Assembly: GCA_028687035.1 (NCBI GenBank)
Contig: JAQUAX010000005.1
Span: 164,672-228,671, forward strand
DNA length: 64,000 nt
Reading direction: 5' to 3'
DNA from: Dechloromonas sp.
GTDB lineage: Bacteria > Pseudomonadota > Gammaproteobacteria > Burkholderiales > Rhodocyclaceae
Part shown: positions 37,256 through 46,470 of the stretch, piece by piece
Numbering within the stretch: the first letter of the stretch is position 1
Layout of the letters: each line of letters opens with the position of its first letter
The notes under the pieces: generated by a model
What the model was told of the DNA's origin: nothing
Database searches by the model: none
Seen by the model: only the letters and a program-made list of their open reading frames with translations
Translations under genes and position numbers: made by a program

Positions 37256-38031
37256 CGCGGCACGGCGAAGCCCAGCATGCTGCTCAGCGCGAACTCGTAG
37301 AGCGTCTGCAGCGGCGTTGCCAGGTAGTTCATCGCAATCGCCAGCGCTGCGAAACCGCCGAGCAGGGTCAGCGGAAATCCGAGCGCGAAGATGTTGAGCT
37401 GCGGCGCGGCGCGCGTCAGTACGGCCAGTCCCAGGTTGGTGATCATCAGCGCGACGATCACCGGCAGCGCCAGCAGCAGGCCGCTGGCGAATATCTTGCC
37501 GCCCAGTTCGGCCAGGTTCAGCCAGCTGCCGGCGCCGGGCGGCAGCGGTCCGACCGGGATCGCCTGGAAACTCTGGGCCAGCGTCGCGACGTACATCAGG
37601 TGGCCGTTCAGCGACAGGAACAGCAGGAAGGAAATCAGCGTCATGAATTCGGTGACGACCGGGGTCTGCGACGAATTCATCGGGTCGTAGAAGGTCGCGA
37701 AGCTCAGGCCCATCTGGAAGCCGATGAATTCCCCGGCCAGTTCGACGGCGGCGAAGACGATGCGGGCGGCAAAGCCCATCGCGATGCCGACCAGCATCTG
37801 CGTTGCCAGGATGCCGAGGCCGGCCAGCGAACCCGGTGCGACGGACGGCATCGGCGGCAGCGCCGGCGCCAGCGCCAGCGTGATGGCGAGGCCGAGGATC
37901 AGGCGGGTGCGCCGCGGAATGCCCGGCGTGTTCCACAGCGGTGCACTGGCGATGAAGCCGAGAATCCGGGCGGCCGGGTAGGCGTAGGCGACGATCCAGG
38001 CGTCGAGCTGCGCAGTGCTGATGCTCAGCAT
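37249..38031 (-). CDS. fliR: Flagellar export gate protein FliR
   Basis: A 260-residue polytopic protein with the FliR sequence (YPAARILGFIASAPLWNTPGIPRRTRLILG, ELAGEFIGFQMGLSFATFYDPMNSSQTPVV). It forms the export pore with FliP and FliQ. Last gene of fliFGHIJKLMNOPQR; its 3' end overlaps the convergent exported-protein gene. Confidence 0.96.
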   Translation of the reverse strand: MLSISTAQLDAWIVAYAYPAARILGFIASAPLWNTPGIPRRTRLILGLAITLALAPALPPMPSVAPGSLAGLGILATQMLVGIAMGFAARIVFAAVELAGEFIGFQMGLSFATFYDPMNSSQTPVVTEFMTLISFLLFLSLNGHLMYVATLAQSFQAIPVGPLPPGAGSWLNLAELGGKIFASGLLLALPVIVALMITNLGLAVLTRAAPQLNIFALGFPLTLLGGFAALAIAMNYLATPLQTLYEFALSSMLGFAVPRQ

Positions 38032-38032
38032 G

Positions 38033-38302
38033 TCAGCCGATCAGTTGCGGGATGCTCTCGAACAGACGCTGGATGTAGTCCATCAGGTATTGCAGCATCC
38101 AGGGGCCGAACAGCAGCAGTACGATGAACATCACGACCAGCTTGGGGACGAACTGCAAAGTCGCTTCGTTCAGCTGGGTCGCCGCCTGGAAGATGCTGAC
38201 CAGCAGGCCGACCAGCAGTGCGGCGACGAGCGGCGGCGCGGCGAGCAGCAGCGTCACCTCGATGGCCTGGCGGCCGATTTCCATGACGACGCCCGGCGTC
38301 AT
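38033..38302 (-). CDS. fliQ: Flagellar export gate protein FliQ
   Basis: An 89-residue protein with two transmembrane helices ([49 protein letters not shown]). It overlaps fliP by 4 nt and lies next to fliR. Confidence 0.96.
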   Translation of the reverse strand: MTPGVVMEIGRQAIEVTLLLAAPPLVAALLVGLLVSIFQAATQLNEATLQFVPKLVVMFIVLLLFGPWMLQYLMDYIQRLFESIPQLIG

Positions 38303-39033
38303 CGGTTGAAACTCTGGATCAGCGAGCCGATCACCAGGTGCCAGCCGTCGACCAGCACGAACAGCATCAGCTTGAAGGGCAGGGCGACCATGACCGGCGA
38401 CATCATCATCATGCCCATCGACATCAGCAGGCTGGCGACCACCATGTCGATGATCAGGAAGGGAATGAACAGGATGAAGCCGATCTGGAAGGCGGTCTTC
38501 AGTTCGCTGATCACGAAGGCCGGGATCAGGATGCGCAGCGGCGTGTCCTCCGGCTTCTCGATCTTGTCGATGCGGGCGACGCCGGCGAACATCGCGATGT
38601 CGGCTTCCCGGGTCTGACTCAGCATGAAGCTGCGCATCGGTCCGGCGGCGCGTTCGCCGGCCTGCACGATGTTGATCCGGTTCTCCGACAGCGGCACGTA
38701 GGCCTCGTCATAGACCTTTTCGAGCGTCGGTCCCATCACGAAGAAGCTGAGGAACAGCGCGAGCCCGATCAGGACCTGGTTGGGCGGCGCCGTCTGCGTG
38801 CCCATCGCGTGCCGGAGCAGCGACAGGACGATGACGATGCGCGTGAAGGAGGTCATCATCAGCACGACGGCCGGGATGAAGGTCAGCGCCGTCAGCAGCA
38901 GCAGCGTCTGGATGGTCAGCGTGTAAGTCGTGCTGCCGCCGGGGCCGGGAGCGCTGTTGATGGCGGGCAGTCCCTGGGCGTGAGCGACGGCGGACAGCGC
39001 GAGCAGCGCCAGGCAGAGGATCAGTCTAGGCAT
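38299..39033 (-). CDS. fliP: Flagellar export gate protein FliP
   Basis: A 244-residue protein with a cleavable signal peptide (AVAHA), as usual for FliP, then the pore domain ([72 protein letters not shown]). It overlaps fliO by 8 nt. Confidence 0.97.
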   Translation of the reverse strand: MPRLILCLALLALSAVAHAQGLPAINSAPGPGGSTTYTLTIQTLLLLTALTFIPAVVLMMTSFTRIVIVLSLLRHAMGTQTAPPNQVLIGLALFLSFFVMGPTLEKVYDEAYVPLSENRINIVQAGERAAGPMRSFMLSQTREADIAMFAGVARIDKIEKPEDTPLRILIPAFVISELKTAFQIGFILFIPFLIIDMVVASLLMSMGMMMMSPVMVALPFKLMLFVLVDGWHLVIGSLIQSFNR

Positions 39034-39442
39034 TGCCGCGTCGTTCCGAGATGGCCTTCAGCCAGTGCGAGAAGGCGGTTTCCGACGGCGCGGTCGAGGT
39101 TTCGCCGTCCGGGCCGCTGCCCTTGGGCATCCGGTGCAGGGTGCGGATCTGGCCGGGAACGATGCCGACGACCAGCCAGGTGTCGCCGACCTCGACCAGC
39201 ACGATGCGTTCGCGCGGACCCAGCGCGACGCCGCCGACGACGTTCATGCCGCGCTGGCCGAAAGCCTTGCCGCCCGACAGCTTGCGCGCCATCCAGGCGG
39301 TGCCGAGCAGCAGGCCGACGATCAGCAACAGCGCGAGCAGGGCCTGGACGTAGCTGCCGCCGGAAATGCCGGGGGCTTCGGCGTCGGCCGCGGTGGCGGT
39401 GGCAGCGAGCGGCAGGAGGAGGAACGGGAGCGAGCGGAACAC
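39026..39442 (-). CDS. fliO: Flagellar export protein FliO
   Basis: A 138-residue protein with a signal-like N-terminus, one transmembrane helix ([25 protein letters not shown]) and a short cytoplasmic domain ([20 protein letters not shown]). FliO helps FliP assemble. It sits between fliN and fliP as expected. Confidence 0.93.
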   Translation of the reverse strand: MFRSLPFLLLPLAATATAADAEAPGISGGSYVQALLALLLIVGLLLGTAWMARKLSGGKAFGQRGMNVVGGVALGPRERIVLVEVGDTWLVVGIVPGQIRTLHRMPKGSGPDGETSTAPSETAFSHWLKAISERRGNA

Positions 39443-39520
39443 GGAACGGCCGGGACGGGAAATGAGGCGCTATCTTAACCGAATCCGGCATTTTCGCCGG
39501 ATTGCCGCGGTCGACCGCGG

Positions 39521-39961
39521 TCAGCGGTTGAGTTTGCGCATGCGCTCGGACGGCGTGATGATGTCGGTCAGGCGGATGCCGAACTTGTCATTGACGACGA
39601 CGACCTCCCCTTGGGCGATCAGCGTGCCATTGACCAGCACGTCCATCGGCTCGCCGGCCATCGCGTCGAGCTCGACGACCGAACCGTGGGCCAGTTGCAG
39701 CAGGTTCTTGATGGTGATCTTGGTACGCCCGAGTTCGACGGTGATCTGGACCGGGATGTCCAGGATCATGTCGAGTTCGTTCAGCATGCCGGGATTTCCG
39801 CCGCCGCCGCCGAAAGCCGGAAAGATGTCGGCCGGCTGGGCCTGGACGGCCGGCGCGTCGCTGGTCGCCTGTTCGGCCATCGCGGCGGCCCAATCGTCCT
39901 CGCTGATCTGGCCGTCGTCCTCGGCCGGGGTGCTGGCAAAATTGTCCAGGTCGTCAACCAT
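39521..39961 (-). CDS. fliN: Flagellar motor switch protein FliN
   Basis: A 146-residue C-ring protein starting MVDDLDNFASTPAEDDGQ with GGGAGAG just upstream; the track's longer start lies inside fliM. The C-terminal SpoA domain is clear (LDMILDIPVQITVELGRTKITIKNLLQLAHGSVVELD, PMDVLVNGTLIAQGEVVVVNDKFGIRLTDI). It overlaps fliM by 8 nt. Confidence 0.95.
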   Translation of the reverse strand: MVDDLDNFASTPAEDDGQISEDDWAAAMAEQATSDAPAVQAQPADIFPAFGGGGGNPGMLNELDMILDIPVQITVELGRTKITIKNLLQLAHGSVVELDAMAGEPMDVLVNGTLIAQGEVVVVNDKFGIRLTDIITPSERMRKLNR

Positions 39962-40973
39962 TCTTCTCTCCCAATGCCGGCTCGCTGGCCGGCCCATCCG
40001 ACGGTGCCGTCGCGATGAATTTTTCCACCTTCAGGGCGTACTGGCCACTTTGCTGGCCGTAAGAGCATTCCATCAGCGGCACGTTGTCCACGAGGGCGTG
40101 GATGCGTTCCGGAATCTGCAGCGGGATCACATCGCCCACTTTCAGTTTCAGTATCTGCCCGAGCGTGATCCTTCCGGTTCCCAGATGCGCGACGATCTCG
40201 ACCTCGGCGCCCTGCAGCTGCTTGCGCAGCGTGCCAATCCAGCGCTTGTCGGTCGATAGCTGGTCGCTCTGCATCGTGCTGTACAGCAGGTCGCGGATCG
40301 GCTCGAGCATCGAGTAGGGAAAGCAGATGTGCATGTCGGCCGTGGCGCCGCCGAATTCCAGCGTGAAGCTGGTCGAGACGACGATTTCGGACGGCGTCGC
40401 GATGTTTGCGAACTGCGAGTTCATCTCGGAGCGGATGTACTCGAAGGACATCGCGCAGACCGGCTTCCAGGCCTTCTCGTATTCGGCGAAGACGACGCTG
40501 AGCAGGCCCTGGATGATGCGCTGCTCGGTCGGCGTGAAGTCACGCCCCTCGACCCGGGTGTGGAAGCGGCCGTCGCCGCCGAACATGTTGTCGACGACGA
40601 GGAAGACCAGGTTCGGGTCGAAGACGAACAGCGCGGTGCCGCGCAGCGGCTTGGCGACGACCAGGTTCAGGTTGGTCGGGACGACCAGGTTGCGGATGAA
40701 TTCGCTGTATTTCTGCACGCGGATCGGACCGACCGAGATTTCCGCATTGCGGTGCATGTAGTTGAACAGCCCGATGCGCAGATAGCGGGCGAAACGCTCA
40801 TTGACCAGCTCGAGCGTCGGCATCCGGCCGCGGACGATGCGTTCCTGCGTGCCGAGGTTGTAGCTGCGCACGCCGTCGCTGGCGCCAGCGGCTTCCTCGG
40901 GCTCGTCGGCTTCCCCGGTGACGCCCTTGAGCAGGGCATCAACCTCTTCCTGGGAGAGAAAGTCGCCGGCCAT
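39954..40973 (-). CDS. fliM: Flagellar motor switch protein FliM
   Basis: A 339-residue C-ring protein. The N-terminal MAGDFLSQEEVDALLKGV is the CheY-P binding peptide. The middle CheC-like domain and C-terminal SpoA domain (AEVEIVAHLGTGRITLGQILKLKVGDVIPLQ) follow. GGAGT precedes the ATG. It lies 6 nt after fliL. Confidence 0.97.
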   Translation of the reverse strand: MAGDFLSQEEVDALLKGVTGEADEPEEAAGASDGVRSYNLGTQERIVRGRMPTLELVNERFARYLRIGLFNYMHRNAEISVGPIRVQKYSEFIRNLVVPTNLNLVVAKPLRGTALFVFDPNLVFLVVDNMFGGDGRFHTRVEGRDFTPTEQRIIQGLLSVVFAEYEKAWKPVCAMSFEYIRSEMNSQFANIATPSEIVVSTSFTLEFGGATADMHICFPYSMLEPIRDLLYSTMQSDQLSTDKRWIGTLRKQLQGAEVEIVAHLGTGRITLGQILKLKVGDVIPLQIPERIHALVDNVPLMECSYGQQSGQYALKVEKFIATAPSDGPASEPALGEKNG

Positions 40974-40979
40974 GACTCC

Positions 40980-41540
40980 TTACTGGATGATGAAGGACGT
41001 GAACAGGACGGCCTTGACCGGGCCTTCGGATTTCACCGTCTCGCCCTTCTTGTTGCGGACCGGGGGTTCGATGACGCCATTGATTTCGTCCATCAGCGCG
41101 GCGGCCAGCTGCTGCTTGCCTTCTTTGGGCAGCAATTCCGAAGCCTTTTTCGACGACAGCAGCAGCGTGATGTTGTTGCGAATCTTCGGCATCTGCATCT
41201 TGATTCCCGTCTCGGCCGTCGCATCCTCGAGTTCGAGCGACAGCACGACCTGCAGGTACTGGTCGCCGGTCTCCGGCACCAGATTCACGGTAAACGGGTC
41301 CATATTGACGAAAACCGGCGGCGCTTCCGCCTTCTTGTCCTTCTTCTTCGGCTTGACCGTCTCTTCGGCGACTTCCTCGTCCTCGTCGCCATGGCTGCCG
41401 CCCTTGAGCAGCAGCACGGCAGCCGCTCCGCCGCCGAGCACGAGAAGCAGGACGACGGCCAGAATGATGATCAACAGTTTCTTGCTCTTCTTGGGAGGGG
41501 CTTCGACCCCTTCTTCGGCTGGCTTGGCATCCTTGGCCAT
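40980..41540 (-). CDS. fliL: Flagellar basal body-associated protein FliL
   Basis: A 186-residue protein with one transmembrane helix (KKLLIIILAVVLLLVLGGGAAAVLLL), a charged Glu/Lys linker and a periplasmic stomatin-like domain (FVNMDPFTVNLVPETGDQYLQVVLSLELED). It ends in the typical SFIIQ. It supports stator function. Confidence 0.95.
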   Translation of the reverse strand: MAKDAKPAEEGVEAPPKKSKKLLIIILAVVLLLVLGGGAAAVLLLKGGSHGDEDEEVAEETVKPKKKDKKAEAPPVFVNMDPFTVNLVPETGDQYLQVVLSLELEDATAETGIKMQMPKIRNNITLLLSSKKASELLPKEGKQQLAAALMDEINGVIEPPVRNKKGETVKSEGPVKAVLFTSFIIQ

Positions 41541-41575
41541 TGTCTTTCCCCTCTTGTGCGGCTAGCGCGACCCGG

Positions 41576-42832
41576 TCACGCGAACAAATCGACCATGCCG
41601 CGCCCTCGCTGTAGCGGCAATCCGGCCGAATGTGCGGCGGCCTGGTCATCCGCGGGAAGTATAGCGTTTTCCCCGCCGGAGCGGTTCCCGGCGGCGAACT
41701 GCTCGGCGAATTCGTGGCCCTGTTGTGCCAGTTGAGAACCGACATTGGCCTGGCCGAGATTGATGCCGGACGCCGACAGCATGTCGCGCAATTGCGGCAG
41801 CGCGTCCTGGATCGCCTGGCGGACCTCGGCGTGCGGCGACGCGAACACGGCGCTGGCCTGGTCGCCGTTCAGATTCAGCGTGATCTGGATCGGGCCCAGT
41901 TGCGGCGGTGTGATGCTGATCTGCGCCGATTGCTGGTCGTTGCGGGCCAGCCAGACCACGCGGTCGCCGAGTCCGCGGCTCCAGGCCGGGTCGTGCAGCG
42001 GCGTGTCGATCCGGGCCTGGGCGGGGGCGGGTGCCTCGCTGCCGCTTGCCGACTGGCGGGCGGCCAGCGCGTTGGCGAAGGCGGCGGGCGATTCGCCGGC
42101 AAGATTTGCCGATTCGCCGCTGCTGCTTCCGGCGGTGCCGGCAAGTTCCGGGGGCGGGGCGGCCAGCGCCTGGGCGAGCGGGGCCGCCGCCGTCGCCGCC
42201 GGCGTATTCGCCGCTGCCGAGCGGACGGTCACTGCCGGCGGCAGGTCGGGAATCCAGCGCTCGGGCGCCAGGCCGGGGTCGGGGGCGGCCGGGAGAGGCT
42301 CCTCGTCAGCCGGCCTGGTCGTGCGGCGCTCGCCGGGTTCCGCGGCGCGGGCGTCGGCAAGGCCGTTCAGCGGATCGGCATTCTGGCGTTTTTCGGCTGG
42401 GGTACCGCGATCGACGCGCTGAGGCGTTGCTACCTCCTTGCCGCGGAGCGCAGCCAGCACCGACAGGGCGGTTTCAGTGGCCGGAGCGTTTCCGCTGGGC
42501 GTCTCGGCGGTGCCGGAAGCCAGGTCGGCAGCCGCCGTGTCTGCCGCTGCCGGATCATCGCCTGCAGGGGAAAGTCCGGACTCCCCGGCCGTCCGTAAAT
42601 GCTGGCCGAGGGCCAGTCCCGGCGGGCTTGCGGCGTCGCCGTCGGGCAGCAGGCGGGCCAGTCCGGGCGGCAGCGACTGGACCAGTTCGGTGGCGAGGTC
42701 CGGAGGGAGCTGTTCGGCCAGCAGGGCCGCGAAATCCGCGGCGCCTGCCTTGCAGCCGACCAGCGCCGCCAGGTTCATGGGGGTGTCGCTGCCTGCTGCG
42801 GTCAGCAGCTGGGCCAGTGCCGGGATTCCCAT
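41576..42832 (-). CDS. fliK: Flagellar hook-length control protein FliK (first copy)
   Basis: A 418-residue ruler protein starting MGIPALAQLLTAAGS behind AGGAAACG; the track start is 14 codons too early. The N-terminal two thirds are Ala/Pro-rich and poorly conserved. The C-terminal FliK domain (DRVVWLARNDQQSAQISITPPQLGPIQITLNLNGDQASAVFASPHAEVRQAIQDALPQLRDMLSASGINLGQANV) interacts with FlhB. It sits in its normal place between fliJ and fliL. Confidence 0.93.
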   Translation of the reverse strand: MGIPALAQLLTAAGSDTPMNLAALVGCKAGAADFAALLAEQLPPDLATELVQSLPPGLARLLPDGDAASPPGLALGQHLRTAGESGLSPAGDDPAAADTAAADLASGTAETPSGNAPATETALSVLAALRGKEVATPQRVDRGTPAEKRQNADPLNGLADARAAEPGERRTTRPADEEPLPAAPDPGLAPERWIPDLPPAVTVRSAAANTPAATAAAPLAQALAAPPPELAGTAGSSSGESANLAGESPAAFANALAARQSASGSEAPAPAQARIDTPLHDPAWSRGLGDRVVWLARNDQQSAQISITPPQLGPIQITLNLNGDQASAVFASPHAEVRQAIQDALPQLRDMLSASGINLGQANVGSQLAQQGHEFAEQFAAGNRSGGENAILPADDQAAAHSAGLPLQRGRGMVDLFA

Positions 42833-42886
42833 GGTCGTTTCCTGAGTCGTGTTGAGATGATCTCGGGAAAGCAATTCGTATGCCGG

Positions 42887-43342
42887 TCAGTCGTTGTCCG
42901 GCGGTTCGGAGAGGCTGTACTTGCGTGCGGAGAATTCGTCCTGCAGCTTTTGCTCGAGCTTGCCCTCGCGTTGCCGTTCGCGTTCGTCGTGGCGGTGCGA
43001 GAGGGCGTCGATGGCCTTGAGCTGCTTGTTCTGGGCGTTCCAGGCAGCCTGGCCGTGGGCGGTTTCCTGGGCCGTATGGCGGACGGCGGCCGTCTGCTGC
43101 TCGATCGCCTGGTCGATGCGGGCCAGGAAATCCTGGTAATTGCGCAGTGCGAGCGGTGTCAGGCCCTCGCGGCTGGCTTCGCGCAGGCGGTCGGTGTACT
43201 CGGCGCGGTATTGTTCGAGCATCTGCAGGCGCGTCTTCGCATTCTGTTCCGCGGCAATCAGCTGGCCGAGCCGGCGAGTCGCCTCGTCGGTACGTTCCTG
43301 CATCAGGTCGAGCAGCGGTTGCAGCGAGAAGGAGCGGGGCAT
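42887..43342 (-). CDS. fliJ: Flagellar export chaperone-escort FliJ
   Basis: A 151-residue coiled-coil protein (FSLQPLLDLMQERTDEATRRLGQLIAAEQNAKTRLQMLEQYRAEY). FliJ is the central stalk of the FliI ATPase. It lies 8 nt after fliI. Confidence 0.93.
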   Translation of the reverse strand: MPRSFSLQPLLDLMQERTDEATRRLGQLIAAEQNAKTRLQMLEQYRAEYTDRLREASREGLTPLALRNYQDFLARIDQAIEQQTAAVRHTAQETAHGQAAWNAQNKQLKAIDALSHRHDERERQREGKLEQKLQDEFSARKYSLSEPPDND

Positions 43343-43350
43343 GGCCTAGG

Positions 43351-44766
43351 TCAGTTCAGGGCGGCGAGTGCAGCGATACTTTCGGCGAAGGTCGAGCGTT
43401 CGGTCAACTGCTGCTGGAGGAAGCTTTCCATCCGGGGGTAGAGGTTGATCGCCTGGTCGAGCGCCGGGTCAGAGCCGGCGACGTAGGCGCCGACCGAGAT
43501 CAGGTCGCGCGAGCGCTGATAGCGGGAAAACAGCGATTTGAAGCGGCGGATGCGGTCGAGCTGGTCGGCCTCGATCAGGTTGACCATCGCGCGGCTGATC
43601 GACTGCTCGATGTCGATCGCCGGGTAATGCCCGGCATCGGCCAGCGTCCGCGACAGCACGATGTGGCCGTCGAGGATGGCGCGTGCCGAGTCGGCGATCG
43701 GGTCCTGCTGGTCGTCGCCTTCGGCCAGCACGGTGTAGAAGGCGGTGATCGATCCGCCGCCCTCCGGCCCGTTGCCGGCGCGTTCGACCAGTTGCGGCAG
43801 GCGGGCGAAAACCGACGGCGGGTAGCCGCGGGTCGCCGGCGGCTCGCCGATGGCCAGCGCGATCTCGCGCTGGGCCATCGCATAGCGGGTCAGCGAATCC
43901 ATGATCAGCAGGACTTGCTTGCCCTGGTCGCGGAAATATTCGGCGATGGTCGTCGCATAGGCGGCGCCCTGCAGGCGCATCAGCGGGCCGGTATCGGCCG
44001 GGGCGGCAACGACGACGGCGCGCCGCATGCCTTCCTCGCCGAGGATCTGCTCGATGAATTCCTTGACCTCGCGGCCGCGCTCGCCGATCAGTCCGACGAC
44101 GATGACTTCCGCTTCGGTGTAGCGCGCCATCATGCCGAGCAGCACCGACTTGCCGACGCCGGAGCCGGCGAACAGGCCCATGCGCTGGCCGCGGCCGACG
44201 GTCAGCAGCGCGTTGATCGCGCGGATGCCGACGTCCAGCGGGTGCTCGATCGCCGCCCGCGACATCGGATTGATCGGCCGGCTCTGCAGCGAGCGGGACT
44301 GGGTGTCGCCGAGCGGCCCCTTGTTGTCGAGCGGGCGGCCGACGCCGTCGAGCACCCGGCCGAGCAGTTCGTCGCCGACCGGGACCTGCTTCGAACGGTC
44401 GATCACGCGGCGCCGGAAAACGGTCTGGGTGGCGACGCGGGGCGGTGGGGGCGGCGTCTCGAAGGCGACGACCCGGGAGCCCGGCGACAGGCCATAGACG
44501 TCGTCGGACGGCATCAGGTAGAGCTTTTCGCCGGCGAAACCGACGACCTCGGCTTCGACCGAGGTGCCGCCCGGGGGCTGGATCCGGCAGGAACTGCCGA
44601 GCGGCAGCTTCAGTCCGGCGGCTTCCATGACCAGGCCGTTGATCCGGGTCAGGCGGCCGCTCGGCCACAGCGGCTGGGCGTTGCCGGCGGCATTGCGGCA
44701 ATTGTCGAGAAAGCGCCGCCAGCGACCGAGGTGGTCCGGCAGTTCGGGGTTCAGGGATTCGTCCAT
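43351..44766 (-). CDS. fliI: Flagellum-specific ATPase FliI
   Basis: A 471-residue F1-beta-like ATPase that energises substrate export. Walker A is [38 protein letters not shown] and [46 protein letters not shown] are hallmark sequences. It overlaps fliH by 16 nt. Confidence 0.97.
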   Translation of the reverse strand: MDESLNPELPDHLGRWRRFLDNCRNAAGNAQPLWPSGRLTRINGLVMEAAGLKLPLGSSCRIQPPGGTSVEAEVVGFAGEKLYLMPSDDVYGLSPGSRVVAFETPPPPPRVATQTVFRRRVIDRSKQVPVGDELLGRVLDGVGRPLDNKGPLGDTQSRSLQSRPINPMSRAAIEHPLDVGIRAINALLTVGRGQRMGLFAGSGVGKSVLLGMMARYTEAEVIVVGLIGERGREVKEFIEQILGEEGMRRAVVVAAPADTGPLMRLQGAAYATTIAEYFRDQGKQVLLIMDSLTRYAMAQREIALAIGEPPATRGYPPSVFARLPQLVERAGNGPEGGGSITAFYTVLAEGDDQQDPIADSARAILDGHIVLSRTLADAGHYPAIDIEQSISRAMVNLIEADQLDRIRRFKSLFSRYQRSRDLISVGAYVAGSDPALDQAINLYPRMESFLQQQLTERSTFAESIAALAALN

Positions 44767-45464
44767 GGCCGCGGCTCCGCCCCCAGCGCTTCGAGCACGC
44801 GCCGCCAGCGGGTTTCGAGGCTCGCGTCGACTTCGCTGCTGCCGGCGCGGATCAGGCAGCCGCCGGGGCTGACCTCGCCGTCCTCGACGATCTGGGTACC
44901 GGTCTGGGTCAGCTGTTCGCCGAGCTGGGCGCGAACCCGGGCGGCATCCTCGGGATGCAGGCGCAGGGTCACGTGGCTATGGTTGATCGGCAGTGCGGCA
45001 ATCGCTTCGCGGATCACCGGCAGCAGCAGGTCTTCCTTGACGGCGATCGTGCTGCCGACGACGCGCGCGGCGATTTCGACGGCCAGCGCCAGCAACTGGT
45101 CGGCGACCTGCTGGTCGAGTTCGTCGAGCGCCTGCTGCAGATTGGTGGCGAGTGCGAAAAAACGACGGGCCTCGGTGGCGGCGGCCTCGCGGCATACCTG
45201 CTCGGCCGCGGCCTGGCCTTCCGCATAGCCGGCCTGGTAGCCGGCGGCGCGGGCCTCCTCGTGCATGCGCTCGATGTCTTCCGCGGTCGGCAGCGTGAAC
45301 TGGGGCATCGGCTCGACCGTTTCGATGACCGGTCGGGCTTCGGCGGACGGCACGGGGGCGGGCGGCGTTTCCGGCTTCGTCCGGGGGGGCGGGCGGCCGT
45401 CGAACGAGCCGATCTGCCAGCGTTCGAAAGTCGGGACTTCGTCCTTGGGAATGATGCCGGACAT
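44751..45464 (-). CDS. fliH: Flagellar assembly protein FliH
   Basis: A 237-residue negative regulator and peripheral stalk of FliI. The N-terminal Pro-rich region is followed by the FliH GxxxG-like region ([21 protein letters not shown]) and the V-ATPase E-like C-terminal domain ([38 protein letters not shown]). Confidence 0.94.
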   Translation of the reverse strand: MSGIIPKDEVPTFERWQIGSFDGRPPPRTKPETPPAPVPSAEARPVIETVEPMPQFTLPTAEDIERMHEEARAAGYQAGYAEGQAAAEQVCREAAATEARRFFALATNLQQALDELDQQVADQLLALAVEIAARVVGSTIAVKEDLLLPVIREAIAALPINHSHVTLRLHPEDAARVRAQLGEQLTQTGTQIVEDGEVSPGGCLIRAGSSEVDASLETRWRRVLEALGAEPRPWTNP

Positions 45465-45468
45465 GGGG

Positions 45469-46470
45469 TCAGATCATCTGTTCGCCGCCGGCGCCGCCGA
45501 GGACGATCTGTCCCTCGTCGGCCAGCCGGCGGACGATCTTGAGGATTTCCTTCTGCTCGGCCTCGACCTCGGACAGTCGGACCGGGCCCTTGGACTCGAG
45601 GTCCTCGCGCAGCATCTCGGCGGCGCGCTGCGACATGTTGCGGAAGATCTTCTCGCGCAGGTCGGGCGAGGCGCCCTTCAGCGCCAGGATCAGCGAGTCG
45701 GACTGGACTTCGCGCAGGATCAGCTGGATCGAGCGGTCGTCGATGTCGAGCAGGTTCTCGAACACGAACATCTCGTCGAGGATCTTCTGCGCGAGGTCGG
45801 GGTCGTATTCGCGGATCGCATCGACCACCGAAGTCTCGTTGGCGGTGCCGATGAAGTTCAGGATTTCGGCGACCGTGCGTACGCCGCCCATCGCGGTCTT
45901 CTTCATGCTGGCCGAGCCGGACAGGATGCGCATCATCGCCTCGTTCAGCTCGCGCAGCGCCGCCGGCTGGATGCCTTCGAGGGTCGCGATGCGCAGCACG
46001 ACGTCGTTGCGCAGGCGTTCGGTGAAGTGGTTCAGGATTTCGCTGGCGTGGTCGTGCTCGAGGTGCACGAGGATGGTCGCGATGATCTGCGGGTGCTCGT
46101 TCTTGATCAGGTCGGCGACGGTGCCGGAGTCCATCCATTTCAGGCCTTCGATGCCCGAGGTCTCGCCGCCCTGCAGGATACGCGAGATCAGGTTGGAGGC
46201 CTTGTCGTCGCCGAGCGCCTTGGTCAGCACCGAACGGATGTAGTTGTCGGTGTCCACGTGGACCGCCGCGTTTTCCTCGGCGTACTTGTGGAACTCGTCG
46301 AGTACCGCCTCGACCTTGGCGCGCGGTACCGCCTTCAGCTGGGCCATCGCATGGCCGAGTTTCTGCACCTCGCGCGGCCCGAGGTGCTTGAGTACCTCGG
46401 CGGCGCGATCCTCGCCCAGCGCGATCAGCAGCGTCGCACTCTTTTCCAGGCCTTCATCGGGATTAGCCAT
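45469..46470 (-). CDS. fliG: Flagellar motor switch protein FliG
   Basis: A 333-residue rotor protein. N-, middle and C-terminal ARM-like domains are recognisable (EKSATLLIALGEDRAAEVLKHLGPREVQKLGHAM, LKWMDSGTVADLIKNEHPQIIATILVHLE, the EHPQ motif, and MFVFENLLDIDDRSIQLILREVQSDSLILALKGAS). It overlaps fliF by 8 nt. Confidence 0.97.
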   Translation of the reverse strand: MANPDEGLEKSATLLIALGEDRAAEVLKHLGPREVQKLGHAMAQLKAVPRAKVEAVLDEFHKYAEENAAVHVDTDNYIRSVLTKALGDDKASNLISRILQGGETSGIEGLKWMDSGTVADLIKNEHPQIIATILVHLEHDHASEILNHFTERLRNDVVLRIATLEGIQPAALRELNEAMMRILSGSASMKKTAMGGVRTVAEILNFIGTANETSVVDAIREYDPDLAQKILDEMFVFENLLDIDDRSIQLILREVQSDSLILALKGASPDLREKIFRNMSQRAAEMLREDLESKGPVRLSEVEAEQKEILKIVRRLADEGQIVLGGAGGEQMI